DNA of 49,969 bases from positions 2,353,362 to 2,403,330 of the forward strand of contig NW_019091402.1 of the NCBI RefSeq assembly GCF_001949145.1. Reading direction: 5' to 3'. Made by a program: the position numbers and the translations under genes. Positions 24,105 through 35,300 of the stretch are shown here, piece by piece (positions within the stretch are counted from its first letter, which is position 1; each line of letters begins with the position of its first letter). This DNA is from Acanthaster planci (lineage: Eukaryota > Echinodermata > Asteroidea > Valvatida > Acanthasteridae). The notes beneath the pieces are model-generated. The model did no database searches. It was not told the origin of the DNA and saw only the letters and a list, made by a program, of their open reading frames with translations.

Positions 24105-25840
24105 GCGAAACACTTCATGCGACTCCAATGCAAAAATGCACGCGTCATGCGCAGTAATAATAACAGTTTTATGAGAAACCCGATTGTATGTCCAGGCCAT
24201 TGCAAAATTTTATGTGTGATGCATAACATTCGAATTTAGTGACTTACACTGAGGTTGTGTGTAATGTCGCCTTTGATATTGCCGCAACCTAGAGAAAGCA
24301 TCTCGTTGTAGGATCATTTGACCAACCGATCACGCTCTACACCGAGTCACTTGGACAGCTATTGTATACAAAATATCTGGCCCATGAGAATTATTTTCTG
24401 GCACAGCTGGAACACAATTAGATAACGCTTCCGCCAACTAGTAATGTCTTTTGTTGTGCAGTTTGCTTTGATTTCCAGTCGTTTTCTGCCCTTGCAATTG
24501 GCACAACCGCAGCTCATGATGAAAAAGAACGTGTAAGCGCCTCTTCACACTTTACCATTTTCTAGAGTTTCTGTGTGCTTGCTCTAGATTTAGTTTCCGC
24601 TGGGGTGAAATCTCTCTTCTTCTAACCTGTTGGGTATTACCGTAATTTTGTGCAGACAAAAAAATGGGTGCAAGTGTGTACGGACCTTAAAAAAGAATGC
24701 ATGCAGGTGGCTCCAATATTTGTTGCCTCACGTTATATTAATCGGCGTGATGTACTCAAAGTAGACTCCACTGAATGTACTTAATTAAACAAGCTTTGTA
24801 CATAATGGGCATAAAATGGCATTTCGGTGTCTCTTTGGAATACTTGTAGACAAGCTGAATGAACTCTCGATCGTTTCTCTTTGGTAAATTTGTTCATGTC
24901 TGTGCAACAGTGTGCTTCAAGGTGATGAGGGTTTCCATTTATAATTGATATAAAATTTGTTTATATATTATATAACACATCACAATATAACAATATATCC
25001 TACAAGAATATTATCACAAATTAAGTAAAACGTAAATTGATACTTTATTCATAGATACTTTGTAACTGTTGGACAGTTTAACTATTCCTATTGGTCGACA
25101 GCCTGTCACGTGACCAGTCTTAATGAAGAAGGTGGAAACATGCCGCAGAAATGCATTTGACAACGTGGTAAGGTTTCATGCCGAAACAGTTGGACAAAGA
25201 CAGAAAGGAAAACGAATCTTCCCATGTTTTTGTGTTTTTTTGTATATTTTTTATTTCCTCTAGACCAGCTACATCGTCTCAGTTTTCTTGTGCGTATTTT
25301 TGGAGAATTTGTATTAGTCAATAATTCTGTTTGTTGTTAAGAGAGACGTTTTGGGGATGGAAGAGACGTAATCAGGCTTTCGTTGTCAATGGAAAATTAT
25401 CGAGATTTAAGTCTCCAATGACGGTGGTTTCCGTCTCATGGCGGCCATGTTGAACGTGCACAAGTGTTACGGACACGCATGCGCAGTCCCACAATCCTTT
25501 GCAAATGCAACTCCTAGCATTCCTTATCGCCCGCAAGCGGCGCGTAATTTGTTTTGTCCTTGCAACACGTGCAGTGCTGGCGGTGGCCATCACTGACTCT
25601 TTTGATCTCTGTATGTGCTTACTTCTTGTATTTGACAGTTCCATGGTATTTGCCAACCGATTTTGCCCTTTTTTGGCCAAAGTGCTTCGTTTGGCCACAC
25701 GTGAAACAGCTGAATCTCCGAGAGGTTTTGTGATATCGAATCAACAAAATCTTCGTATAAATTAATGACAAGTTGATTTACAGAATCTGGTTGAATGATT
25801 TACAGAAGCTTACAGACAGAATCTGGACGACATTACTCAC
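24105..25840. other. FAXDC2 3' flank, no further gene seen
   Basis: It contains the FAXDC2 3'UTR and an AT-rich block (24940-25060). Short open frames near 25100-25320 and 25372-25765 show no recognisable motif. No confident polyadenylation signal was chosen. Confidence 0.4.
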
Positions 25841-25896
25841 CCCACGTATTTCTCTTTACCCGGCTGATGTTCCGATGGGCAGTACAAGCGTTCTTC
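25841..25896 (-). other. putative 56-nt mini-exon Y2 in tandem duplication
   Basis: The borders are TTCACACAG|GAAGAA and GTGGG|GTGAGT. The frame parallel to Y1 reads EERLYCPSEHQPGKEKYVG. The CPSE.QP.KEKY core is shared with Y1. Confidence 0.35.
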
Positions 25897-26455
25897 CTGT
25901 GTGAATCGTGAAAAGTACAAATCCCGCACTGTAAATCAAGCTTACCTATTCCGTAACAATTATTGTAGAATGTTCACACTTTTACATGAAAGTGGCTACA
26001 TGTATATATGCCATGATAGCATTATAAACTTAACCAAAAATCTGATTTGAAAGGGTTTGAGAAATAAAATAAAATACAGCTCTTTACCCAGTAAATCCAA
26101 GTGTCAACAATCATTGCCTACATGGATTATATCGGCCTGGGCATTTACAGAAGTAGCAAGGTTAATAAGCCTTCACACAAGGCTACAGCATGGAACAAAA
26201 CAATCTCACTCACCTTACATTTCCTCTGAGAGTGTCTGGGATTGTCTCAGATTATCTCGTTTGAACCTACATTGAAAAAAGTACAAGTGGTAACATTTCG
26301 AATGGTTTAATCTAAATTTAGATATCGTAATCATTCAAAGTCTTTAAGAAAATGTCTATCCTAAACCCTCAACTAGAAAGTTTCAGACTTTTACGGGAGG
26401 AATAACACCGGAAAAAATCAATTTCAAACTGACCACTGAAATTAGAAGTACTTAC

Positions 26456-26640
26456 CATCAGAGGTGCAACTTGTTTCATTCGCCACCGTTCGGATTAGTC
26501 GACTCGTGGGACCATAGTAAGTTGTCGAATTGAAACTAGAGTTGGTCGAGATGAGTTGGTAAACAGGCAAACCTGGAGATTTCCTTCCCACCGTACTGTC
26601 ATTCGACGGTAAGTGTGCAAGCTTTAAATCATTATGATGC
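26456..26640 (-). other. putative exon X2 in tandem duplication (start unclear)
   Basis: The counterpart of X1, with Asn/Ser/Thr-rich translation (STNSSFNSTTYY...NETSC) and a consensus donor. Left end unassigned. Confidence 0.25.
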
Positions 26641-27059
26641 ACTGCACGGACTTCAAACCGATTCATATTAGTTTGAGTAAACCAGCAGCAAATTCGTTCT
26701 TGATTTTGGTTTTTTTTTCCTGCAATTACTTTTTCAATGAAGGGGCATTTGCCGTTTTTTCTTTTTAATTGAGTTTGTGACAACATAGTGTCAAGTAATC
26801 TTCCACCTGCATGTGTGATGATGGACACTGTCCTGATTTTGCCCAAGTCCAAATTTGCATGACAGCAGCCAGAAAAAGGGTTGCATCTTCTCTGAAGAAT
26901 TTAACGTTATCATGTTAGCGACAAGTTTGGTTTGATTTTCAAATGTCAGATTTCGGAGTTCAAACGCAGCGAACAGTTCGTGATTGGGTGGAAGCGAGTC
27001 ACTTTTTAGGTTTCGCGCTCGTCTGCAACTTAAAAAAAATGACAAGCAATTACACGTAC

Positions 27060-27115
27060 CGCATGTATTTCTCTTTATCGGGCTGAAACTCAGACAGGCA
27101 GGGGTAGCATTCCAC
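27060..27115 (-). other. putative 56-nt mini-exon Y1 in tandem duplication
   Basis: The borders are TTCACACAG|GTGGAA and ATGCG|GTACGT. One frame reads VECYPCLSEFQPDKEKYM. It is the same length as Y2 (25841-25896), with 10 of 19 aligned residues identical. The short Cys-containing module could be a duplicated ectodomain exon or a relic. No family recognised. Confidence 0.35.
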
Positions 27116-27536
27116 CTGTGTGAATCAAAACAAGAACAATTCCCGCTCTGTCAACTAAATGTACAGTGAAATTCCACACTTTTATATGAAAGTGGCTATA
27201 CACGTGCCATTATAATGAGCTTAACAGGAAATCCGTTTTGGACGGGTTAAAAAAAGATAAAAACGCCGCTTTTTACAAAGGAATACCAAGTTAACAAGCA
27301 TCGTTTGCAATGTACACATTGACCAGGGGTAACGCTGGGGACATGTAGCACGAAGAAACTTTTCTTTCGGTTGACAACTTGGATCGTCTGAAATTACCTC
27401 CTTTTAACCAGGTGGAAAAAGCAAGAGGAATCAAATATGAAACGGTTCGAAGTGAAATTGCAATATTCTTAACTAGTCTTTGAGCCAATGTGTGCAAGTT
27501 CATTTTTAAACTGACCGTGAAATTCAAAACACTTAC

Positions 27537-27692
27537 CCATCAATAGCCAATCCGTGGCCGAGCTAGTTTCATTATATTCATCACTGACCGGATCGGTACG
27601 GTCGACGCGTGCCACCGTATAAGGATTTCGAGTTGAAACCAGAGTTCGTAGGTTGAAGGTCACTAAGTAATGTTTAAGACCGGCCAAGAACA
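27537..27692 (-). other. putative exon X1 in tandem duplication (start unclear)
   Basis: An open frame ending ...VDRTDPVSDEYNETSSATDW at the donor ATGG|GTAAGT. It is paired with X2 at 26456-26640, which ends ...RLIRTVANETSCTSDG at GATG|GTAAGT. Both hold an NETS motif, but no acceptor could be fixed. The phase does not join simply to Y1/Y2, so a functional transcript is doubtful. Confidence 0.25.
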
Positions 27693-29320
27693 TTATTTAT
27701 TTCGTTATTGACTTTTTTATTATTTTTTCTGCATTACGGTTGAGTACGGAAGAGTACAAGGGCCACGTGCAAAAGCTGTGAGAAACTAGCACTTTTTTTT
27801 TCAAATGCCCCTTATACGCTCCCGTACCCACACAACGTTTTCACTTTGAATATTCTACGTTTGAAATCGGAACATTTTAGTAACTTGACTAATGGCCGAG
27901 AAAAATAAACACTGATTTTAGTTGTCGATCAAAGTGTATTCATTTCATATCTTCAAGTTGGTGGTTTTTAAGATTGAGTATCTTGTTTATAATCAGAAAC
28001 AAGTTGAAACATTCTCGTATCTGATTCCATTCAACACTTTTTTGGTACTCAGCAAAATTTCACAGAACTAAACTAGTCAACCCAGGTATCTCTCTTTTTG
28101 GACCAACATAAAAGTGAAATATAAGAAATAACATCACTATGTAAATGTGACCACATCATTTATCTGCGACACTAACATAAACATGAGCCAAAATTCTAAT
28201 GTTCTGTTTGAAATTCACAAGATGAACTCGAAAAGTGCAACTACATGTTAGTTGTTTTTAATTAACTTCCATGCCAAAATATTCCTAAAAGGAAGATATA
28301 CACTGTTGATACAATACACTGACATAAATTAAATATGCATTATTAAATAAGTATTAATATACTTTTTAAACTGCAATATACACTATATGCTATTCGAAAA
28401 ATATTGCTTTCAATATACAATCAACTGCTTTCGATCACTTGTCACTAGTAAGTTGAACAGTTTTGTATCTCATGTACAGAAAAGTATTCTTTAAAGTGCA
28501 GTTTGTTGATAATCACTATACATATTTTTACATTCATGCCACTCATAACAATCTACATATAAATATCTTTTAAAAAGAAATGCAATTAATTCACTACACC
28601 ACCCATCAAATCCTACATCTTGATATCTTAATAAGGCTCGTTTTTTTTCCACAAATTCTTACTTTGGTTAGAGCAACAAAAGCGGAATATCAAAATATTA
28701 CAATAGCCGACTAAAACGTCACACTTGTGAACTTGCTCACAAGCAAAATGACTCATAGTTTGATACATTTTTATATTACAGGAATTGAGGTGTTTCACAC
28801 CAGTGCTAGGTTTATAACTCCTTACACTACAGATAAACTTGTTCCTAAATATATTTTTATATTAAAAAGGTTAACTGCGGCTTAAGACATGGAGTATTCA
28901 TAACCTCCTAACATACATGTAGGCCTATTTCTATTAACCACATCTGGTTTACTCTCACTTCGTGCATCGTGAGTACATGAAAGTATTTTCAGAAGTAAAA
29001 TGAGAAATGAATGTTAACTTACCATAATGCATATCTTTCTCAATCACTGTGTGTCTTTTTCAAAATAAAACAAGAGGCTCTATGTACGGAGGGACAACGT
29101 TATTTTTCAGCCATGCGGCATCAACATCAAATTCCTAACCACAATAGTTATCTTAAAAGCTCTCAAATGTCACCAATACTTCTTTTTTTTTCAATCAACC
29201 GATCTCTGCAGTTTTTAGACAATCAATGAAAGATGCGTGTCTCGTTTTTTGGAAATAGTTACTTCTTCACTCTCTGGTGGTGTTATCTGTCCGATGCAAA
29301 TGCACATGTCGGGGCGGCCA

Positions 29321-29389
29321 TCAGATGGTCTCAAGATCATCCACGTCTTTGATTGGCATTGGGGAAACTTTACCACTATGTGGTCGCTT
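29321..29389 (-). CDS. adhesion GPCR exon 21 (C-terminus, proposed)
   Basis: The acceptor TTCCTTGCACAG|AAGCGA leads to [20 protein letters not shown], then TI and TGA (29323-29321). It is coding only if exon 20 uses its inner acceptor; otherwise it is 3'UTR after a junction stop. Confidence 0.5.
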   Translation of the reverse strand, partial: KRPHSGKVSPMPIKDVDDLETI

Positions 29390-32300
29390 CTGTGCAAGGA
29401 AAAAAGTGACAAAAATACTCCCTAAACTACGGATGGAGAAGACTGCTCAAGTCACAGAACTGTTGCACTCAAACCTGAAGTAAGTTTCAGACAACATGAC
29501 AGGCAAATTTCATTCTTTCTACGATCTCAGTGGAAGAGAGAGAGAGTGAGATTGGTGTGTTGGTGAGAACTTGGGCAAACTTGGTGCGCCCACTGAGGCT
29601 CACAAGCAGCTCACAAATGCACTTAACTGGCTAAAAGAGTGTTCCTGAACTCAAAGAGGGACACATCAGTAACATGCGCATCCAAAAGTTTCTACACTAA
29701 GCATGCTGCTGGGCTGAAAACATCTTGTGATAAGTACATGTATTTTGTAAATATAAACTGGGATGCAGGGAGCATACATGTCAAAGTTCAAAGGATTCAA
29801 AGTCAATATTTGGACATCATAACTAATGAACCCAAATTGCACGCTTCAGTTCAGTTGAAGTCATAACTAGGTAAGTTGAACCAAAAAATTCTGCAACTTG
29901 GGCAGAATTCAAGCGAATAGGGTTATCTTGTGTTTAACCACTTGATGCGGATGATGTGTGAACGCACATACTTTTCCTCTTTTGTTTCATGGAGAATGTG
30001 TACACTCATTAAGGCATTTTTAATTTAAGCTGTTGACAGATTAACACGTCATACTTTATTGGGTCAAAGCACAATTGCAAGGTTGAAGATTCACTGGTAA
30101 GAAAACACGCTCCCAGTAGCTCTTTCAGGTAAGAAAATCTGACATTATCTGGCCATGAACACAGAATAATTGAAGGGGAGGTTTTTAGAAATCTCATTTT
30201 CAAAATTGAAATTGACAATTCTTTGTAACATAAAATTAGGAGGGCTTTATACTCCTAGCCTGAAAAAATTCCAGAACCAGCCCCACTGAGATGCGGGTCC
30301 TACAGCTAGCATGCACTAGTCTTATGTGTGCGTTTGAAAGGATAGGTAGATGGCTAGATGTGATGAAAAGGAGTCTGCATGACTTACCAAGTGCTTTCGT
30401 TGAGTGACATCAAGGAGGGCTGTGCCGCTCCCTGGCCGGCTGGAAGGTGAGTCTACACATATATAAAATGAAAGTGACATGAGCATAACTTTAATACCAT
30501 CTAGGACAGAAGATGTTAGCCTTTAATTCAGCTGGTTCAACTGCAGCACCAGGATTGATGGAATGGAGAAGTCATGAAGTTTGTCGAGGAGCAACTGCCT
30601 GACCTATCATGAGAGTTCCAAAGTTGGGGACAGGCTGGCTGGCTGGACGCAGTGGTTCATGAGGGTACAGCGTAAAGTACTCCCAGTTAACTTTCATTTC
30701 ATAAGTAATATAAATTAACATCTTCATATGGCATTCAGCAGATGGCAGTAGTATCATTCAAAATTCAAATATCGAGTGACCAGAGGTGGGCTGGGGTTGG
30801 GTGGGGTGAGCTGGAGCAGGTTGGGGGGGAGGTGAACTGGGCTGGGGGTGGGGGGGGGGAACTGGGGAGGGCTTGGGTTGGGTGGGGTGAGCTAGAGTGG
30901 GTTGAGGTGGGTGGGCTGGGCTGGGCTTGAGTGGACTGGGTTTGGGTGGGGCGAACTGAAGTGGGTTGGGGTGTGAGCTGGGGCGAACTGGGCTGGGCTG
31001 TGAGGACATGGGTTGTTAGGACATTGGCAAAGGAACTCTTCTTAGAGGGACTACAGGTTCTTATTTTTAAGACCGTGAAATTCAGTCAGGATTTAAAACC
31101 TTAAGAGAAACCTTCTCATTACCGCTACTCTAAAAACGCGCAATTTATAATGCTTTTGCTGTTTTCCTCTAAGTACGTTTTGATTATGGAGTTCATACAT
31201 TTCAACAACAAAATCACATTCCAAATTCAACAAGATTCTGATCTAATGCACATTTAATTTCAAGGATTACAGCTAAACAACAAAGAGCAAGGTAATAAAT
31301 TTGTGTTTGTTTCTGAACCCAGGAAAATGCGTGGAATGTGATTTGACAGCTTAGGTTGATAAAATTCACCACATGTTTCACGCGGGACTAAAATGAGTAT
31401 TTTAAATTGCTCAAGAAGACAGGTGGTTGGGATGCGGGCAATTTCGTCATGCCACGAGGCTTAATCTTTGTTTTGAGGTACGAGACTAGTCCTTGCATCA
31501 ATCGACCAAGCAACAATAACTACCACTTATACCTGAGCGGAGGGAGGTGAGGTCGGTGTACTGCTCTTTCCGAGTGTGTTCATCAGCCGGCTGATGCCTG
31601 GTGTTGGAGCTGTTGTCTGCGCTGGTGGCCTTCTTGGATGAGTACACGAAGGACATGGAATGCTCCTGTTGAAACGACAGATGCCGAGGGCCAACTGAGG
31701 CTTCTGCATTCCAATTCTCAATAGTATTGAAAAATGCAAACCAGGGATGCATTCGCTCGAGTGAGCAAATCCGGAACAGTGCATAAAAATTGTGCGCATT
31801 GTGTGGAAATTTTGTGCATATTTTGTGCGACTCAAAACTATTGTACCTCCCTACTACTGTTGTAATAATTGAAACCAAAATTACATTGAGAACAAAGGTG
31901 AAATGAAACAGCCACATCAATTTAACATTAATTACGCAAAGACGCAATCTGCACCAATTATATCGGTCGTATCGGTCAAAATCAGTCAAAGGACATATGA
32001 TATGTCTTGGTACTGTAGAGGGAGAAGTGGAAGGAATGTTTGACTGGCTGTGACAGTTACGGCAAAATGAGGGTTAATGAACTAACGATGCAGCAGGCTT
32101 CCAAAAGCATGACCTCTGATGAATCAATCAAATGGTTTAGGCCTATTGTTACTCAAACTTGGTCGAGCTGTATTTGAACAAGAAAGAACAGGGTTGTGCC
32201 AATAGGACAAGAGCTGCCTAATGTCGAACACTTGGTCACTAGAAAGAGCGAACAATGAATCAATTTACCAGTGTGTCTCTTTCGTGGGCCAGTTTCTGCT

Positions 32301-35300
32301 TTTCCCTCTTGCGAACAAATGCAGTTTTCACCTGTTGGTTTGGAGTAGGAAAAATTACAACCTTCCACTGCAGTAATTGAAAGGTGTTGTTGAAGCTAAT
32401 GGGTCAATCAAGACTGCACCTGATGACTTGTGAGTTTACTGGAAATTATAGCAAATCAAGGCCATGTATATCTGGTACAATACCATAACCTTTGGGCCTT
32501 GTTCAATGCTGGGATGATGCAAACTATAGGATCACAGTTAGGAGAGTTCTACAGAGCTATATACAGGCTTAATGTAGCAACTAGGGCTGTTTTCCAATAA
32601 TCGTCTTGGGCTCCGTCTCAGGCTTCAATTTAATAACTACCTGACTTTGAGGTTGTTAGTGCAATAGTAAGTCTGACAGTACCACAAAACATCAAGAAAG
32701 ATACAAAAGAGCCAAACATTACAGTACTTCAATTTAATTAAAATACTTCAGGCCCACAATCGGGAATTGTTTTCAGTGACGAAGACTGAGACGCAGACGA
32801 AGCTGAGTACTGGAAAACGGCCCTTAGAATTAGAAGCCATTTCTGTTGTAGGACCACGCTTGCATAAGAGGTACATGCTGTTATGCACCACTTTGACAAG
32901 GTGTTGTGCCACCTTTCAGACCATAAGCCTGGTGCAGTCAGTGTTGTAGTTGAGACCATCACAAGACCAGACACAAGACTATGCNNNNNNNNNNNNNNNN
33001 NNNNNNNNNNNNNNNNNNNNNNNNNNNNNNNNNNNNNNNNNNNNNNNNNNNNNNNNNNNNNNNNNNNNNNNNNNNNNNNNNNNNNNNNNNNNNNNNNNNN
33101 NNNNNNNNNNNNNNNNNNNNNNNNNNNNNNNNNNNNNNNNNNNNNNNNNNNNNNNNNNNNNNNNNNNNNNNNNNNNNNNNNNNNNNNNNNNNNNNNNNNN
33201 NNNNNNNNNNNNNNNNNNNNNNNNNNNNNNNNNNNNNNNNNNNNNNNNNNNNNNNNNNNNNNNNNNNNNNNNNNNNNNNNNNNNNNNNNNNNNNNNNNNN
33301 NNNNNNNNNNNNNNNNNNNNNNNNNNNNNNNNNNNNNNNNNNNNNNNNNNNNNNNNNNNNNNNNNNNNNNNNNNNNNNNNNNNNNNNNNNNNNNNNNNNN
33401 NNNCAAGACCAGACACAAGACCAGACACAAGACCAGGCACAAGACCAGACACAAGCCCAGTCACAAGTAACAGGGTGAACAATGACAAAGGAATGCTTTT
33501 GTTGCAGTTCATTTGAAACGCTTGTAACTTGAATTTAGACAAAGGTCTTGGGATGGACTTGTGCTGATCTCGTGCGGTCTTGTGAAGGTCTTAAGTGGTC
33601 TCGACTACAACACTGGGGTGCAGTGCCAGCAAAGTGATGGCATCTCCTCCAATACATCCACAGTATTAAAGGGTCCTACAATGTCTATGCCACAGTCAAC
33701 GTTTCATTACAACCACTTGCTGATGGTATTATATTTTGGCTAAAATTTTGGCAACCAAAGAAGCCAAGATATAGTGGCCAACCTTTGATAGACATAGAGC
33801 CAATAAGGGCACAAATACTAATTTTAGATTTAAGTAGTAAATGTATATGTACAACATTTCTTACGTACTGCAACGTCATATCGTTCACCATTCTAGGGCA
33901 CATCCCGGGGGTGGTACCTTCCACAACACAACAGAAGCATTCAAGTTCAAGGCACGATCTGCCTCCGCAGACTTTTTGGGGGGACTTTGTGTGCTTGTAC
34001 ATAACAGATGGGGAACCCAACCCCTCTCACCTCCGAGTTGAAGACGCAGTTGATCAAGAAGATGAAGAGCCCCTGGAAGGAGTTGAAGATGGTGAAGAGG
34101 TACTGGAACAGGATGGTGGCGCTGTTGACGGCCAGCAGTCCAAAGACCCAGGTCAGGCCCAGGAGAGGCAGGAGGGTGAGGGCGCCCTTGATGCCCGCTC
34201 TAATCAGAGAGACACAATCCGTCAAGGTAAGGTTCTTTACAGAGACGAGTCGGCGATGAAATTATGCAATTATCATTATGGCCTGAAATGATTTTCCAAA
34301 CAGGTGTTTTTAACCCCCCTGGGGAGGGGGACGGGGGAGGGGGTCCATAGACTTTTGTTAGGGGTATATCCCACCCCCACCCTGTCCCCTTGTAGTGACA
34401 CACAAGTGGTTTCCAGATTCCTCTTACCACTCTGCACCCTGTTGCCATAAAGATAGGCCCTAAGTCAACATTAATTCTTACATGAACATGCAAAGAAATA
34501 AATTTTCCCTTCCTTCTGATCAGACTTATATTGCAAGTAATTACCATCTTTTGCTTCAAATCTATGTATTCATAAAGTTTGGTTTTTTAAGAAGCCAATT
34601 TCATCAGTAAGCTTCCATTCTTTTAACTGAACGCGCAAGTTTATCCATACTTGGCACGAGATACAAACTCAACCGTGCAGCAACCTTCATATAATATTGC
34701 TTTCAGATGTCATTTACTTACTTGATGTGATCATACTTTTTCTCCTGACGTAGGTGGGCCGATTTGATCACAATACGCACAACCATAGCTAAGACTATCA
34801 GGTTGATCTGTAAATCAAAATTATTTCAAAAAATTAATAATTAGACTATTATGCGGAATGGGAAACACTGACGCATTCCCTGAACTGCCTGCAGACACAG
34901 TTATTTGTGATCAAAAAAATCATTATCTATGTTTGATTTCAAGACAGGCATGTGTAAAGTTAAGCTCACAAGCAGAAAATTTGAACACATTAGCTTTAAA
35001 GGAGCCAGGAAATGGATTTTTCTTCGAATCACTCTTTGTGTATCTCTGTACTCTGCTTCCATGTATGAAGACTGTTTGACATCTTATTTGAGTTACGTGA
35101 ACTGAATGGTGCACTTTTCCAAACATTAAAAATTGACCAAGCATTTCTGGACAAGTGAGGGTGCTTTTGCTTTGGTGTAAATCTAGGAAGACATGGTTCA
35201 GGTTGTATGTTTTCATGTTCAAATTGCGAACCCCAAATTTGCTATCTGGGAACATTTCTGTGAAACGGATATTTGCTGGATTACTGCCATATACTTACAC

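Larger units (their letters stand above)
25841..28110 (-). repeat. diverged tandem duplication carrying paired mini-exon-like units
   Basis: Two segments of about 1.1-1.2 kb repeat head to tail; anchors 25845/27064, 25987/27187 and 26451/27532 pair up. They share intron-like sequence (TGAAAGTGGCTA, TTCACACAG) and two splice-site-bounded blocks each. A weaker third block near 28086 (TATCTCTCTTT) suggests another decayed unit. It lies between two convergent genes. Function unknown. Confidence 0.6.

Noticed and set aside
29215-29389. Alternative frame of the GPCR last exon ([14 protein letters not shown]...)
   Set aside because: It would need a non-standard acceptor inside the exon to avoid a stop at the junction with exon 20; less protein-like than the frame ending LETI.
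30758-31009. Minus-strand proline-rich open frame
   Set aside because: Translation of the G-rich low-complexity tract; lies in a GPCR intron.
32738-33542. Long open frames across the N block
   Set aside because: They are open only because N positions and a 12-bp repeat contain no stops; no protein signal.
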